In this document: in pieces, positions 41,978 through 52,300 of the stretch | Layout of the letters: every line of letters starts with the position of its first letter | How positions within the stretch are numbered: position 1 is the stretch's first letter | Assembly: GCF_020400725.1 (NCBI RefSeq) | Contig: NZ_JAINVG010000034.1 | Coordinates: forward strand, 1 to 64,000 | From: Streptomyces sp. NK15101 | GTDB lineage: Bacteria; Actinomycetota; Actinomycetes; Streptomycetales; Streptomycetaceae | Direction of reading: 5' to 3' | DNA length: 64,000 bases | The notes under the pieces: model-generated | Database searches by the model: none | Told to the model about the DNA's origin: nothing | The model's input: the letters and a program-made list of their open reading frames with translations, nothing else | Made by a program: the position numbers and the translations under genes

Positions 41978-42055
41978 GTGGACCGCTTCCGGGAGCGGTG
42001 GGCCGGCTCGGGGCCGGTGGACCGCTTCCGGGAGCCGCGGATCGGTTCAGAGCCG
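41978..42055. repeat. 39-bp tandem repeat, two copies
   Basis: Two 39-bp units begin GTGGACCGCTTCCGGGAGC (41978 and 42017) and end GCCG, with a partial third start at 42056. They lie in the 196-bp gap between the metallophosphoesterase and the Sua5/YciO gene. The second unit is degenerate in its right half. No gene is seen there. Confidence 0.7.
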
Positions 42056-42080
42056 GCGGACCGACCGCCCTCCGGGCCGG

Positions 42081-42701
42081 CTACTCGAACCGGGCGGTGT
42101 CCCCCGCGCCGCGGCGGACGATCTCGGGCTCGCCGCTGGAGAAGTCGATGACGGTGGTGGGTTCGGTGCCGCACTCGCCCGAGTCGAGGACCGCGTCCAC
42201 CTGGTGGTCGAGCCGCTCCTTGATCTCCCAGCCCTGGGTCAGCGGTTCGGCCTCGTCGGGAAGGAGCAGGGTGCTGGAGAGCAGCGGCTCGCCGAGTTCG
42301 GCGAGGAGGGCCTGGGTGACGACGTGGTCGGGGATGCGGACGCCGACCGTCTTCTTCTTGGGGTGCAGCAGCTGGCGGGGCACCTCCTTGGTGCCCGGCA
42401 GGATGAAGGTGTACGCGCCGGGGGTGGACGCCTTGACCGCGCGGAAGACGTCGTTGTCGATGTGCACGAGCTGGCCCAGCTGGGCGAAGTTCGCGCACAT
42501 CAGCGTGAAGTGGTGCCGGTCGTCGAGGTCGCGGATGGCGCGGATCCGGCTGATGCCGTCACGGCTGCCGATGCGGCTGCCCAGCGCGTAGCAGGAGTCG
42601 GTCGGGTACGCGACGAGCGCCCCGTTCCGGATGGAGTCGGCCACCGCACCGATGGTGCGGGGCTGGGGGTTGTCGGGGTGCACGTCGAAGTACTTGGCCA
42701 T
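42081..42701 (-). CDS. Sua5/YciO/YrdC-family protein (threonylcarbamoyl-AMP synthase-like)
   Basis: A 206-aa protein. RNGALVAYPTDSCYALGSRI is the conserved nucleotide/threonine pocket, with DDRHHFTLMCANFAQLGQ, STPGAYTFILPGTKEVPR and GVRIPDHVVTQALL following, and STLLLPD then TVIDFSS near the end. The YciO-type length and the KKKTVGVRIPDH loop suggest the YciO subgroup rather than the essential TsaC/Sua5 enzyme. It probably binds RNA or nucleotides. Eleven bp separate it from the FAD oxidoreductase upstream on the same strand. Confidence 0.88.
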   Translation of the reverse strand: MAKYFDVHPDNPQPRTIGAVADSIRNGALVAYPTDSCYALGSRIGSRDGISRIRAIRDLDDRHHFTLMCANFAQLGQLVHIDNDVFRAVKASTPGAYTFILPGTKEVPRQLLHPKKKTVGVRIPDHVVTQALLAELGEPLLSSTLLLPDEAEPLTQGWEIKERLDHQVDAVLDSGECGTEPTTVIDFSSGEPEIVRRGAGDTARFE

Positions 42702-42711
42702 GGGGGCCAGT

Positions 42712-44133
42712 CTATTTTCGCAGGCTCCGCCATACGGCCTTCGCCGCGTTGTGCCCGGACATGCCGTGCACGCCGGGGCCGGGCGGGGTCGCGGAGGAGC
42801 AGAGGAAGACCGCCGGGTGCGGGGTGGCGTAGGGGCGGAGGGAGAGCGTGGGGCGCAGCAGGAGCTGGAGGCCGCGGGCGGCGCCGCAGGCGATGTCGCC
42901 GCCGATGTAGTTGGCGTTGCGCTCGGCGAGTTCGGGCGGGCCGGCGGTGGCGCGGGCCAGGACGCGGTCGCGGAAGCCGGGGGCGAAGCGCTCGATCTGA
43001 CGCTCGATCGCCTCGGTGAGGTCGCCGCGCCAGCCGTTCGGCACGTGGCCGTAGGCCCAGAAGACGTGCTTGCCCTCGGGGGCGCGGGAGGGGTCGACGA
43101 GGCTCGGCTGGGCGGTGATGAGGAAGGGTGCGCCGGGGGCGGTGCCCGAGGAGGCCTCGCGCAGGGCGGTGCCGATCTCGCCGGCGGTGGGGCCGACCTG
43201 GACGGTGCCGGCGCGGCGGGGCTCCTCGGCGGTCCAGGGCACGGGTCCGTCGAGCGCGTAGTCGATCTTGAAGGCGCTGGCGCCGTACTTGTAGTGGTCG
43301 TAGTGCCCGCCGAAGCCGGCGATCCGGGCCAGGGCCGTGGGCGAGGTGTCGAAGACGTAGGCGCGGGCCGGCGGCAGGTCGTCGAGCCGCTTGACCTCGA
43401 AGTCGGTGTGGACGGCGCCGCCGAGGTCCTTGAGGTACGCGGCGAGGGCGTCGGAGATCGACTGCGAGCCGCCCCGGGGCATCGGCCAGCCGCCCGCGTG
43501 CGCGGCGAGCGCGAAGACCAGGCCGACGGCGCCGGTGGCGATGCCGTCCAGCGGGGCGATGACATGACCGACGAGCCCGGCGAGAAGCGCGCGGGCCTTC
43601 TCGTCCCGGAACCTCCGCATCAGCCAGGTGGACGGCGGCAGTCCGGCGAGGCCGAAGCGGGCGAGGGTGACCGGATCGCGGGGCAGGGCGGTGAGCGGCA
43701 GCTGCATGAAGTCGCTCGCCAGCGTGTCCCACTTGCCGAGGAAGGGGGCGACGAGCCGGCGGTACGTCCCGGCGTCGCGCGGTCCGAAGGAGGCGGCGGT
43801 CTCGGCGACGGAGCGGGCGAGGACGGCGGCGGTGCCGTCGTCCCAGGGGTGGGCCATGGGCAGTTCGGGGTGGAGCCACTCCAGGCCGTAGCGGTCGAGC
43901 GGCATCGTCTTGAAGACGGGCGAGCCGGCGCCGAGCGGGTGCACGGCGGAGCACGGGTCGTGGCGGAAGCCGGGAAGGGTGAGCTCTTCGGTCCTGGCGC
44001 CGCCGCCGACGGTGGACTTGGCCTCGAAGACGGCCACGGACAGGCCGCGCCGGGCCAGTTCGACGGCGGCCGTCAGTCCGTTGGGTCCCGCCCCCACGAC
44101 GACGGCATCGAGCATCGACGTCTCGTTCGTCAC
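42712..44133 (-). CDS. Phytoene desaturase-like NAD(P)/FAD-dependent oxidoreductase
   Basis: A 473-aa flavoprotein. N-terminal VVVGAGPNGLTAAVELARRG is the dinucleotide-binding fold with a following acidic residue (FEAKSTVGGGARTEE), and the C-terminal GPGVHGMSGHNAAKAV is the FAD-closing motif. The middle part, HPLGAGSPVF to GGWPMPRGGSQSI, matches the CrtI-like/pyridine nucleotide-disulfide group named phytoene-dehydrogenase-related. No carotenoid gene is nearby, so the substrate is unknown. GTG at 44133 follows AAGGAG by 7 nt. Confidence 0.88.
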   Translation of the reverse strand: MTNETSMLDAVVVGAGPNGLTAAVELARRGLSVAVFEAKSTVGGGARTEELTLPGFRHDPCSAVHPLGAGSPVFKTMPLDRYGLEWLHPELPMAHPWDDGTAAVLARSVAETAASFGPRDAGTYRRLVAPFLGKWDTLASDFMQLPLTALPRDPVTLARFGLAGLPPSTWLMRRFRDEKARALLAGLVGHVIAPLDGIATGAVGLVFALAAHAGGWPMPRGGSQSISDALAAYLKDLGGAVHTDFEVKRLDDLPPARAYVFDTSPTALARIAGFGGHYDHYKYGASAFKIDYALDGPVPWTAEEPRRAGTVQVGPTAGEIGTALREASSGTAPGAPFLITAQPSLVDPSRAPEGKHVFWAYGHVPNGWRGDLTEAIERQIERFAPGFRDRVLARATAGPPELAERNANYIGGDIACGAARGLQLLLRPTLSLRPYATPHPAVFLCSSATPPGPGVHGMSGHNAAKAVWRSLRK

Positions 44134-44196
44134 CTTCGGGCTCCTTCGTCAGCCGATGGCCAGGGCTCCCAGGATAGGCGGGTGGGAAAGCGCGTC

Positions 44197-45033
44197 TCAC
44201 CCGCCCCCGAGGAGCGTCCGGATCCGCTCGGCGGTCGCCGCGTCCCGGGCCGTGGTGAACGGCAGGGCGTTGCCCCCGGCGAGGCGGAACGGCTCCCCCG
44301 CGATCGTCGTGGTCGCGCCGCCCGCCTCGGCGACCAGGAGGAGTCCGGCGGCGTGGTCCCAGGCGTACTCCCAGGAGAACGCGGTGGCGTCGAGCTCCCC
44401 GCGCGCCACCGCGAGGTACTCGAGACCGGCCGAGCCGCAGGGGCGGGGACGGACGCCCTCGACGACCAGGCCGAGCAGGGCCCGCTTCTGGTCCGGGGTG
44501 GTGTAGTCGGGGTGCGAGGTGGCGACCTCGAGGGCCGCGCCGGGCGCCGGCGAACCGGACCGTATCTCCTGCCCGTCGAGCGTGGCGCCGCGCCCGCGCA
44601 CGGCGACGGCGAACTGCTCCAGGGCCGGCGCGAAGGTCCAGGAGGCGAGGACCTCGCCGTGCCGGGCGAGGGCGACGAGGGTGCAGAAGGCCGGGTCGCC
44701 GTGGACGAACTGGCGGGTTCCGTCGACGGGGTCGACGATCCAGACGGGGGCGTCGCCGCGCAGCGCCTCGTACACGGTGGGGTCGGCGTGGACGGCCTCC
44801 TCTCCGACGACCACGGAGCCGGGCAGCAGGGCCGTGAGGGACGCGGTGAGGTGGGCCTCGGCGGCCCGGTCGGCGACGGTGACCAGGTCGTGCGGCCCGT
44901 TCTTCTCGACGATGTCGTCGGCGGCGAGCTGCCGGAAGCGCGGCATGATCTCGGCGGCGGCAGCCTTGCGGACGGCCTCCTCGACCTCGGCCGTGCGGCC
45001 GTCGAGGACCTGCTCAAGGAAGTCTTCGATCAT
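44197..45033 (-). CDS. Inositol monophosphatase-family phosphatase
   Basis: A 278-aa Mg-dependent phosphatase. VVVGEEAVHADPT places the metal-binding Glu-Glu at about 78-79, IVDPVDGTRQFVHGDPAFC carries DPVDGT at 101-106, and WEYAWDHAAGLLL holds the last metal Asp. All three metal motifs are intact. Substrates of the family include inositol-phosphate, histidinol-phosphate and NADP-type nucleotides; this one cannot be assigned. The ATG at 45033 (MIEDFLEQVLDGRTAEVEEA) fits the usual family start. Confidence 0.9.
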   Translation of the reverse strand: MIEDFLEQVLDGRTAEVEEAVRKAAAAEIMPRFRQLAADDIVEKNGPHDLVTVADRAAEAHLTASLTALLPGSVVVGEEAVHADPTVYEALRGDAPVWIVDPVDGTRQFVHGDPAFCTLVALARHGEVLASWTFAPALEQFAVAVRGRGATLDGQEIRSGSPAPGAALEVATSHPDYTTPDQKRALLGLVVEGVRPRPCGSAGLEYLAVARGELDATAFSWEYAWDHAAGLLLVAEAGGATTTIAGEPFRLAGGNALPFTTARDAATAERIRTLLGGG

Positions 45034-45630
45034 GCGTCCAGCTAAGCACGGGCCGCTGACAACCGGAATGCCGCACATGTCACCCTCCGTTTCCCCGGGG
45101 AGCACCCCGTGGCCGAATGCGTTCCGTACCGTCAGGGCCGACCGGACGGCGCGCAGGAGACGACCGCCCGCGGCGTGACGGCGGCCGCCGGGTCGATGCC
45201 GGTCCCGCCCGCCTCGGTCCCGCCCGCCTCGGTCCCGAGCCCGAGGCGGCCGTCGGCCGGACGCCGACGAGCGGACCGTACGGCGGGACGAGCGCGCCGG
45301 CTCGACCGGGCCCGGGCCCGTCTCCCATGGAGAGCCTCCACCGCGAACAGACCGCCGTCGCCCGGACGTTCGTGGCGCTGCTCGTCCCGTCCTGAGGCAT
45401 CGGCCTTCTCCTGGTGCTCCCGCGGGAGCACCCGTGCCTCGTCCGCTGCCGCGCCCGTCGGAAGCGGCAGGGGACGCGTGGCCCTCCGGAGGGTGACCGC
45501 GTCCGGCCCGGTTCGTTGATGCCCACGTGGGCCGGACGCTTTCGTCGTCGCCCACGCGGGCCGAAGGCTGAGGAAACGTCTCCGCACGCCGTCGGCCCCG
45601 GGAAGACGCCGCCGACAGTACGGAGAACCC
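45034..45630. repeat. Gene-free 600-bp region with short direct repeats
   Basis: No gene is supported in this gap. GGTCCCGCCCGCCTC is repeated twice back to back (45201-45230). Two 20-bp near-copies starting GCCCACG (45521-45540 and 45550-45569, 17 of 20 bases identical) lie 60-110 bp before the protease start and may be regulatory. Several short open frames cross the region but have no family resemblance or ribosome binding site. Confidence 0.5.
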
Positions 45631-46393
45631 ATGGGATGGGCGAGGAAGCTCGCGGCCGCGTTCGCGGGTGCGGTGACGGCGGTGGGTCCGCTCGGGCCCG
45701 CCCCCGCGCACGCGGTCGTAGGGGGCCATGAGGCGCGGCCCCACCAGTACCCGTTCATGGTGGGGCTCGTGGATCTGGCGGAGCGGCGGGTGATGTGCGG
45801 CGGGGCGCTGGTCGACGAGCGGTACGTGCTCACCGCCGCGCACTGTCTGACCGGCTCGTACAGCAGCACCGCGCGCGTGGGGGTGCTCCTCGGCGACCAC
45901 GACCTGACGCGCGGGGACGACAGTCCGAACGCGGTGCTCGCGGCCCCCGCCGCCTTCCTCACGCACCCGGGCTACGACCCGGCCACCCAGCGCGACGACA
46001 TCGCGCTCGTCCGGCTGGCCGAGCCGGTGGTGTTCAACCGTGACGTGCGGCCGGTCGCCCTGCCCGTCCGGTACGCCCACGGCACCTTCGACCACACGCA
46101 GGTCGAGGCTCCCGGCTGGGGCACCACCTCCTTCGGGGGCCGCACCTCCGACGTCCTGCGGACCGTGGTCCTCGGCACCATGAGCAACCCGACGTGCGGG
46201 GCCCGGGGCATGTCCCAGGTCACCGCCGCCCAGCTCTGCACGTACGCGCCCGGCCGGGACACCTGTCAGTACGACTCCGGCGGCCCCCTGGTCCACACGA
46301 TCGCGGGGAGGCCGTACCTGGTCGGTCTGGTCTCGTACGGGAAGGAGTGCGCGACCGAGACCCCCGCCGTGAACACCCGGGTCTGGTCCTACC

Positions 46394-47935
<1,542 letters not shown>

Positions 47936-48438
47936 GGACGGAACCCTTCGTTCGGGGACGGAACGAGGCCGTGCGGGGCGTGGGGTTCTTGACCGTGCGG
48001 AGTCTCGTCCTGCGGGACAGGGGCGTCAAGGGAGGTGGAACGTCCGCTCATCCGTCTCATCCGTTCAGCGGGCCCCGTCGGCGTCCCCGGGCGCTTCGCC
48101 GCCGCACGTCGTACGGCCGGAGGCGCCGGCGGGGGAGCTCCGCTCTCGTCCCTCCCCCGGCTCTTCCCGCTTCGCCGGCTCTTCCGGCCTTGCCGTTTCC
48201 GCCGGTTCTTCGTGGTGGAGATGGCCGCGCTTTCGATCGACGTGAATTCGGCCCGGGTCACACACCATCGGAATCCACGCCGGCCGGGCGTACGACAAGT
48301 CCGGCGACACGCGTTCAACCTTCACAAGCCGGCACGCGAAATGTCCTGATGGGGCGGTCACTTGACGGAGGGCCTGTTCTGTGATGAACAGTTCCTCCGA
48401 GGCCGGCATCGGCTCGACTCGTCAGAAGGGGCACAGCG
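47936..48438. other. Gene-free 500-bp region upstream of the SMI1/KNR4 gene
   Basis: The first half is high-GC with CT-rich stretches. From about 48220 the sequence becomes visibly richer in A and T (TCGATCGACGTGAATTCGG, ACACACCATCGGAAT). Several open frames cross it on both strands, but none has a recognisable family or a good ribosome binding site. It may hold a decayed gene or the left junction of the following cassette. Confidence 0.3.
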
Positions 48439-48960
48439 GTGGCAGATCTCTCGAAAATAAAAGCCCTGTTGGGTGAACCACGGTTCAACTGGCCGGACCC
48501 CGCGCCGTGGACCGAACTGGAGCAGGAACTCGGCGTCGCGTTTCCCGCGGACCTCCGCGAGATCACGGACGCCTACGGTTCGGTCTCGGTCAACGGGCAG
48601 TTGTATCTGAAACACCCCGCCACCCATCTTCTGCACGACCTGGGAAGCTTCGTCAGGGAGGAGATCGAGTTCTGGCGCGAGGAGGACATGGCCGAGTTCC
48701 TGCCGAGCCGGGCGGGGGCGGGTCCCGGTGAATTGCTGCCGGTGGCGACGGCCACGACGGGCGAGACGGTCTTCCTCGGCGTCCCCGGGGAATCCTCGTC
48801 GCGCTGGCGCGTCCTGGTCCAGGAGATGGACAGTCCTTCCTGGACCTTCTACGAGATGACGTTCGGCGAGTGGCTGCTGGCCTACCTCAAGGGGAGGGAC
48901 GTGACCCTGTGCTCCCGCGACCGCGCACCCGACGGCCCGTCCTGCGAGGCCCTTCCCTGA
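48439..48960 (+). CDS. SMI1/KNR4 (SUKH) family protein
   Basis: A 173-aa cytosolic protein. Start GTG at 48439 follows AAGGGG by about 8 nt. WTELEQELGVAFPADLREIT, then DAYGSVSVNGQLYL, is the classic SUKH opening, followed by WREEDMAEFLPSR, a GETVFLGVPGESSS strand and TFYEMTFGEWLLAYLKG, the closing helix. Many SUKH proteins are immunity proteins against secreted toxins, but no toxin gene is adjacent, so the role is open. It precedes the RND cassette promoter. Confidence 0.85.
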   Translation: MADLSKIKALLGEPRFNWPDPAPWTELEQELGVAFPADLREITDAYGSVSVNGQLYLKHPATHLLHDLGSFVREEIEFWREEDMAEFLPSRAGAGPGELLPVATATTGETVFLGVPGESSSRWRVLVQEMDSPSWTFYEMTFGEWLLAYLKGRDVTLCSRDRAPDGPSCEALP

Positions 48961-48993
48961 TTCTTGATCCCTAATCCTCATCCGGCCGATCCG

Positions 48994-49138
48994 TTGACAG
49001 GGGTTTTACCTACTGGCTACATTTACAACGTATCTATCGACTACGGGCATGGCTGACAGCTCCGTCGGTTTACAGCTCTTACCGGACATGAATATGAGGT
49101 CGGCCCGCCCCTTTCCCGCGATCGCGCGGAAAGGGCGG
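48994..49138 (+). promoter_or_regulatory. RND operon promoter followed by an attenuator-like hairpin
   Basis: A consensus -35 TTGACA (48994-48999), an 18-nt spacer and TACATT (49018-49023) lie in an unusually A/T-rich stretch. About 80 bp downstream, CCGCCCCTTTCC and GGAAAGGGCGG (49105-49138, one-base bulge, CGCG inner stem) form a stable hairpin in the leader of about 300 nt before the GTG at 49329. This suggests premature termination control. No riboswitch class was recognised. Confidence 0.55.
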
Positions 49139-49328
49139 TGGCCAGGAATCCTCTCCATCGCCGGTCGAAGCCGGCGACTGATGCCGCAGCAGGACGGACG
49201 ACCCCGTGCGGGCGCCCCCGTGCGCCGTCCGCCCGGTGCGTGATCCCGTACTCTCACCAGGCCCTGCGAAGAGGCCCCGGAAGCGGTGCGGCGGAACGCA
49301 CAGTCGCTCCGGAAGGCAGGACCCTGCC

Positions 49329-52300
49329 GTGGTCCACAGAATCCTCTCTCTCAGTCTTACGTTCCGGAACCTGATCCTCGGTGTGGCAGCGGCCGTGATG
49401 GCCCTGGGCTTCTTCCAGCTCCCGCGGGCGGCGTCGACGGACGTCTTCCCGGAGTTCGCCCCGACGCAGGTGCAGATCCAGACCGAGGCGCCGGGTCTCT
49501 CCGCCGCCGAGGTCGAGCAGCTCATCACCGTCCCGCTGGAACAGGACCTGCTGAACGGCGTGGCCTGGCTCGACGAGATCACCTCCGAGTCGGCCCCCGG
49601 CCTGTCCTCCGTCGACCTGGTGTTCGAACCGGGCACGAACGAGCAGAAGGCCCGGCAGGCCGTCCAGGAACGCCTGATCCAGGTGGGCGGCCTGCCGCAG
49701 GTGGGCAAGCCGCCGGTGATGATCCAGCCGCTGTCGTCGACAAGCCGGGTGATGATGATCGGGCTCTCCTCGAAGGAGGTCTCCCGCATCGACATGTCCG
49801 TCCTCGCGCGGTGGAGCATCAAGCCGCGCCTGATGGGCATCCCCGGCGTGGCGAACGTGGTCATCTGGGGCGAGCGGGACCGGCAGCTGCAGGTCCAGGT
49901 CGACCCGGAGCAGCTGCGCAGCCGGGGCGTCTCTCTGGACCAGGTGGTCCGCACCACGGGCAACGCGCTGTGGGTGTCGCCGCTGACCTTCGTGGAGGCT
50001 TCGACACCGGGCACCGGCGGGTTCATCGACACCCCGAGCCAGCGGCTGTCGATCCAGCACGTGCTGCCCATCGCCAAGGCACAGGACCTGGCTTCCGTGG
50101 CCGTGGAGGACACCGAGGCCAAGAAGCTGCGCATCGGTGACGTGGCCACCGTGGTGGAGGACCACCAGCCCCTCATCGGCGACGTGATGCTGGGCAACGG
50201 CCCCGGCATCATGCTGGTGATCGAGAAGTTCCCCGGTGCCAACACCGGTGACGTCACCCACGACATCGAAAAGGCGATGACGGCACTCCAGCCCGGACTG
50301 TCCGGCATCACCGTCGACACCGACGTGTACCGGCCGGCGTCCTTCGTCGACTCGGCACTCGACAACGTGGGCCTGTGGGTGCTCATCGCCGTGCCCGCCG
50401 TCTCGGTGCTGCTCGGCCTGTACTTCCTCTCCTGGCGCGTCGCCCTGATCAGCCTCGTGTCGATCACGATGGCGGAGATCGCCGCCCTGTGGGTGCTCTA
50501 CCTGCGCGGTTCGAGCTTCAACATGATGGTCCTGGCCGGGCTGACGATCGCTCTCGGCGCCATCATCGACGACATCGTCATCGGGTTCGACCGCATCCAG
50601 CGGCAGTTCCGGCAGGAGGGCCGGGGATCCGACGAACACCGCTCGGTGGCCGACGTCGTGGTCGACGCCACGGCGGCGGTGCGGCGGCCCGCCTTCTTCG
50701 CCACGTTGATCCTGCTGCTGGCCGTGGTGCCCGTCGTCTTCCTGAGCGGAGTGGGCGGAGCGTTCGCACGACCGCTCGCCCTGTCCTACGTGCTCGCGGT
50801 GGTCGCCTCCACCGTCGTCGCCCTGACCCTCACCCCCGTGCTGGCCGCCATGCTGCTCGCGCGCGCCAGGCTCGGACACCGCCGCAACCCGCTGCTCGGT
50901 CGGCTCCACCGCGGCTTCGACCGGATCAGTCCCAAGACCCTGCTCCGGCCGGGCCTGGCGCTGGCCGCGGTCGCCGTGCTGGTCGGCGCGGGCTTCGCGG
51001 CGTGGCCGCAGCTCGACGGGGCGTCCCCCGTCCCGGCCCTGCACCAGCGTGAGCTGCTGATCCGCGTGGAGGCGGCACCCGGCACGTCGCTGCCGGAGAT
51101 GAACCGCCTCGGCCAGGCGGCGGCCGACGAACTGCGCGCCCTGCCGGGCGTCGAGAGCGTGGGAGCCCACGTGGGCCGCGCCAGGGAGTCCGACCAGGTC
51201 GTCAACGTCAACTCCGGTGAGTTCTGGGTCAACCTCAAGAGCTCGGCCGACTACGGCAAGACCGTCGCCGCGATCGACCGCACCATGAACGACCAGACCG
51301 GCCTCGACAGCGAAGTGGTGACGTACCCGCAGGCACGGCTGAACGAGGTCCGGGCCGAGAACGGCAACGGCGCGCCCGTCGTGGTCCGCGTCTACGGCGA
51401 CGACCTGGGTGTGCTGCGGCAACAGGCCGAGCAGGTGAGCAAGGCCCTGTCGCAGATCCCCGGAGTCGTCCGGCCGCAGGTCCCGGACACGGTCGAGGAG
51501 CCGACCCTCGAGGTCAAGGTCGACCTCGCGGCGGCCCAGAGCCACGGGATCAAGCCCGGTGACGTCCGCCGTACGGCCGCCACCTACTTCTCCGGCCTGC
51601 CGGTGGGCAGCCTCTACGAGGAGCAGAAGGTCTTCGACGTCGTGGTGTGGGGCTCGCCCGAGACCCGCTCCGCTCCGCAGAAGGTCCAGGACCTCCTGAT
51701 CGACACGCCGAGCGGCACCCCCGTGCGCCTCGGCGACGTCGCCACCGTCCGTGTCACCCCGTACCCGACGGTCATCGAGCACGACGCCACCTCGCGCAGC
51801 ATCGACGTCGTCGCCGACGTCAGCGGGCGCGACCTGAACACCGTCCTCGACGACGTCAGGAACCGCGTCCAGGCCATGCCGATGCCGTACGAGTACCACG
51901 TCGAGGTGCAGAGCGACGTCGCGCACCAGCAGAGCCAGGACCTGCGCATCGCGGGGCTCGTGGCCGCCGCGCTACTCGTCGCCTTCCTCCTCCTGCAGGC
52001 CGCCTTCAGCAGCTGGCGGGCGGCGACGCTCGTCCTCCTCGCCCTGCCGCTGGCCGGCGTGGGCGGTGTGCTGACCGCGTTCGCCGTCGACGGCGTCACG
52101 TCGATCGGCGCACTCGGCGGCTTCCTGGTCGTGGTGGGCATCGCCGTGCGCAACCTGGTGCTGCTCGTCCGCGGCTACCAGGAGACCGAGCCGCGCCAGG
52201 ACGGAACCGTCGACCCGCAGCACGTCGTCGACGTCACGCGCGACCGGGTCGGCCCGGTCCTGCTGACCGCACTGGCCACGGCCGTCGCGGTGCTGCCCGC

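Noticed and set aside
44197..46296. Long minus-strand open frame extending the inositol monophosphatase gene upstream to 46296
   Set aside because: Family members start near MIEDFLEQ, and the extra N-terminal part is the shadow of the serine protease gene.
48035..48409. Overlapping open frames of ~104-114 codons on both strands before the SMI1 gene
   Set aside because: Composition is Arg/Pro-rich, with no family resemblance and no ribosome binding site.
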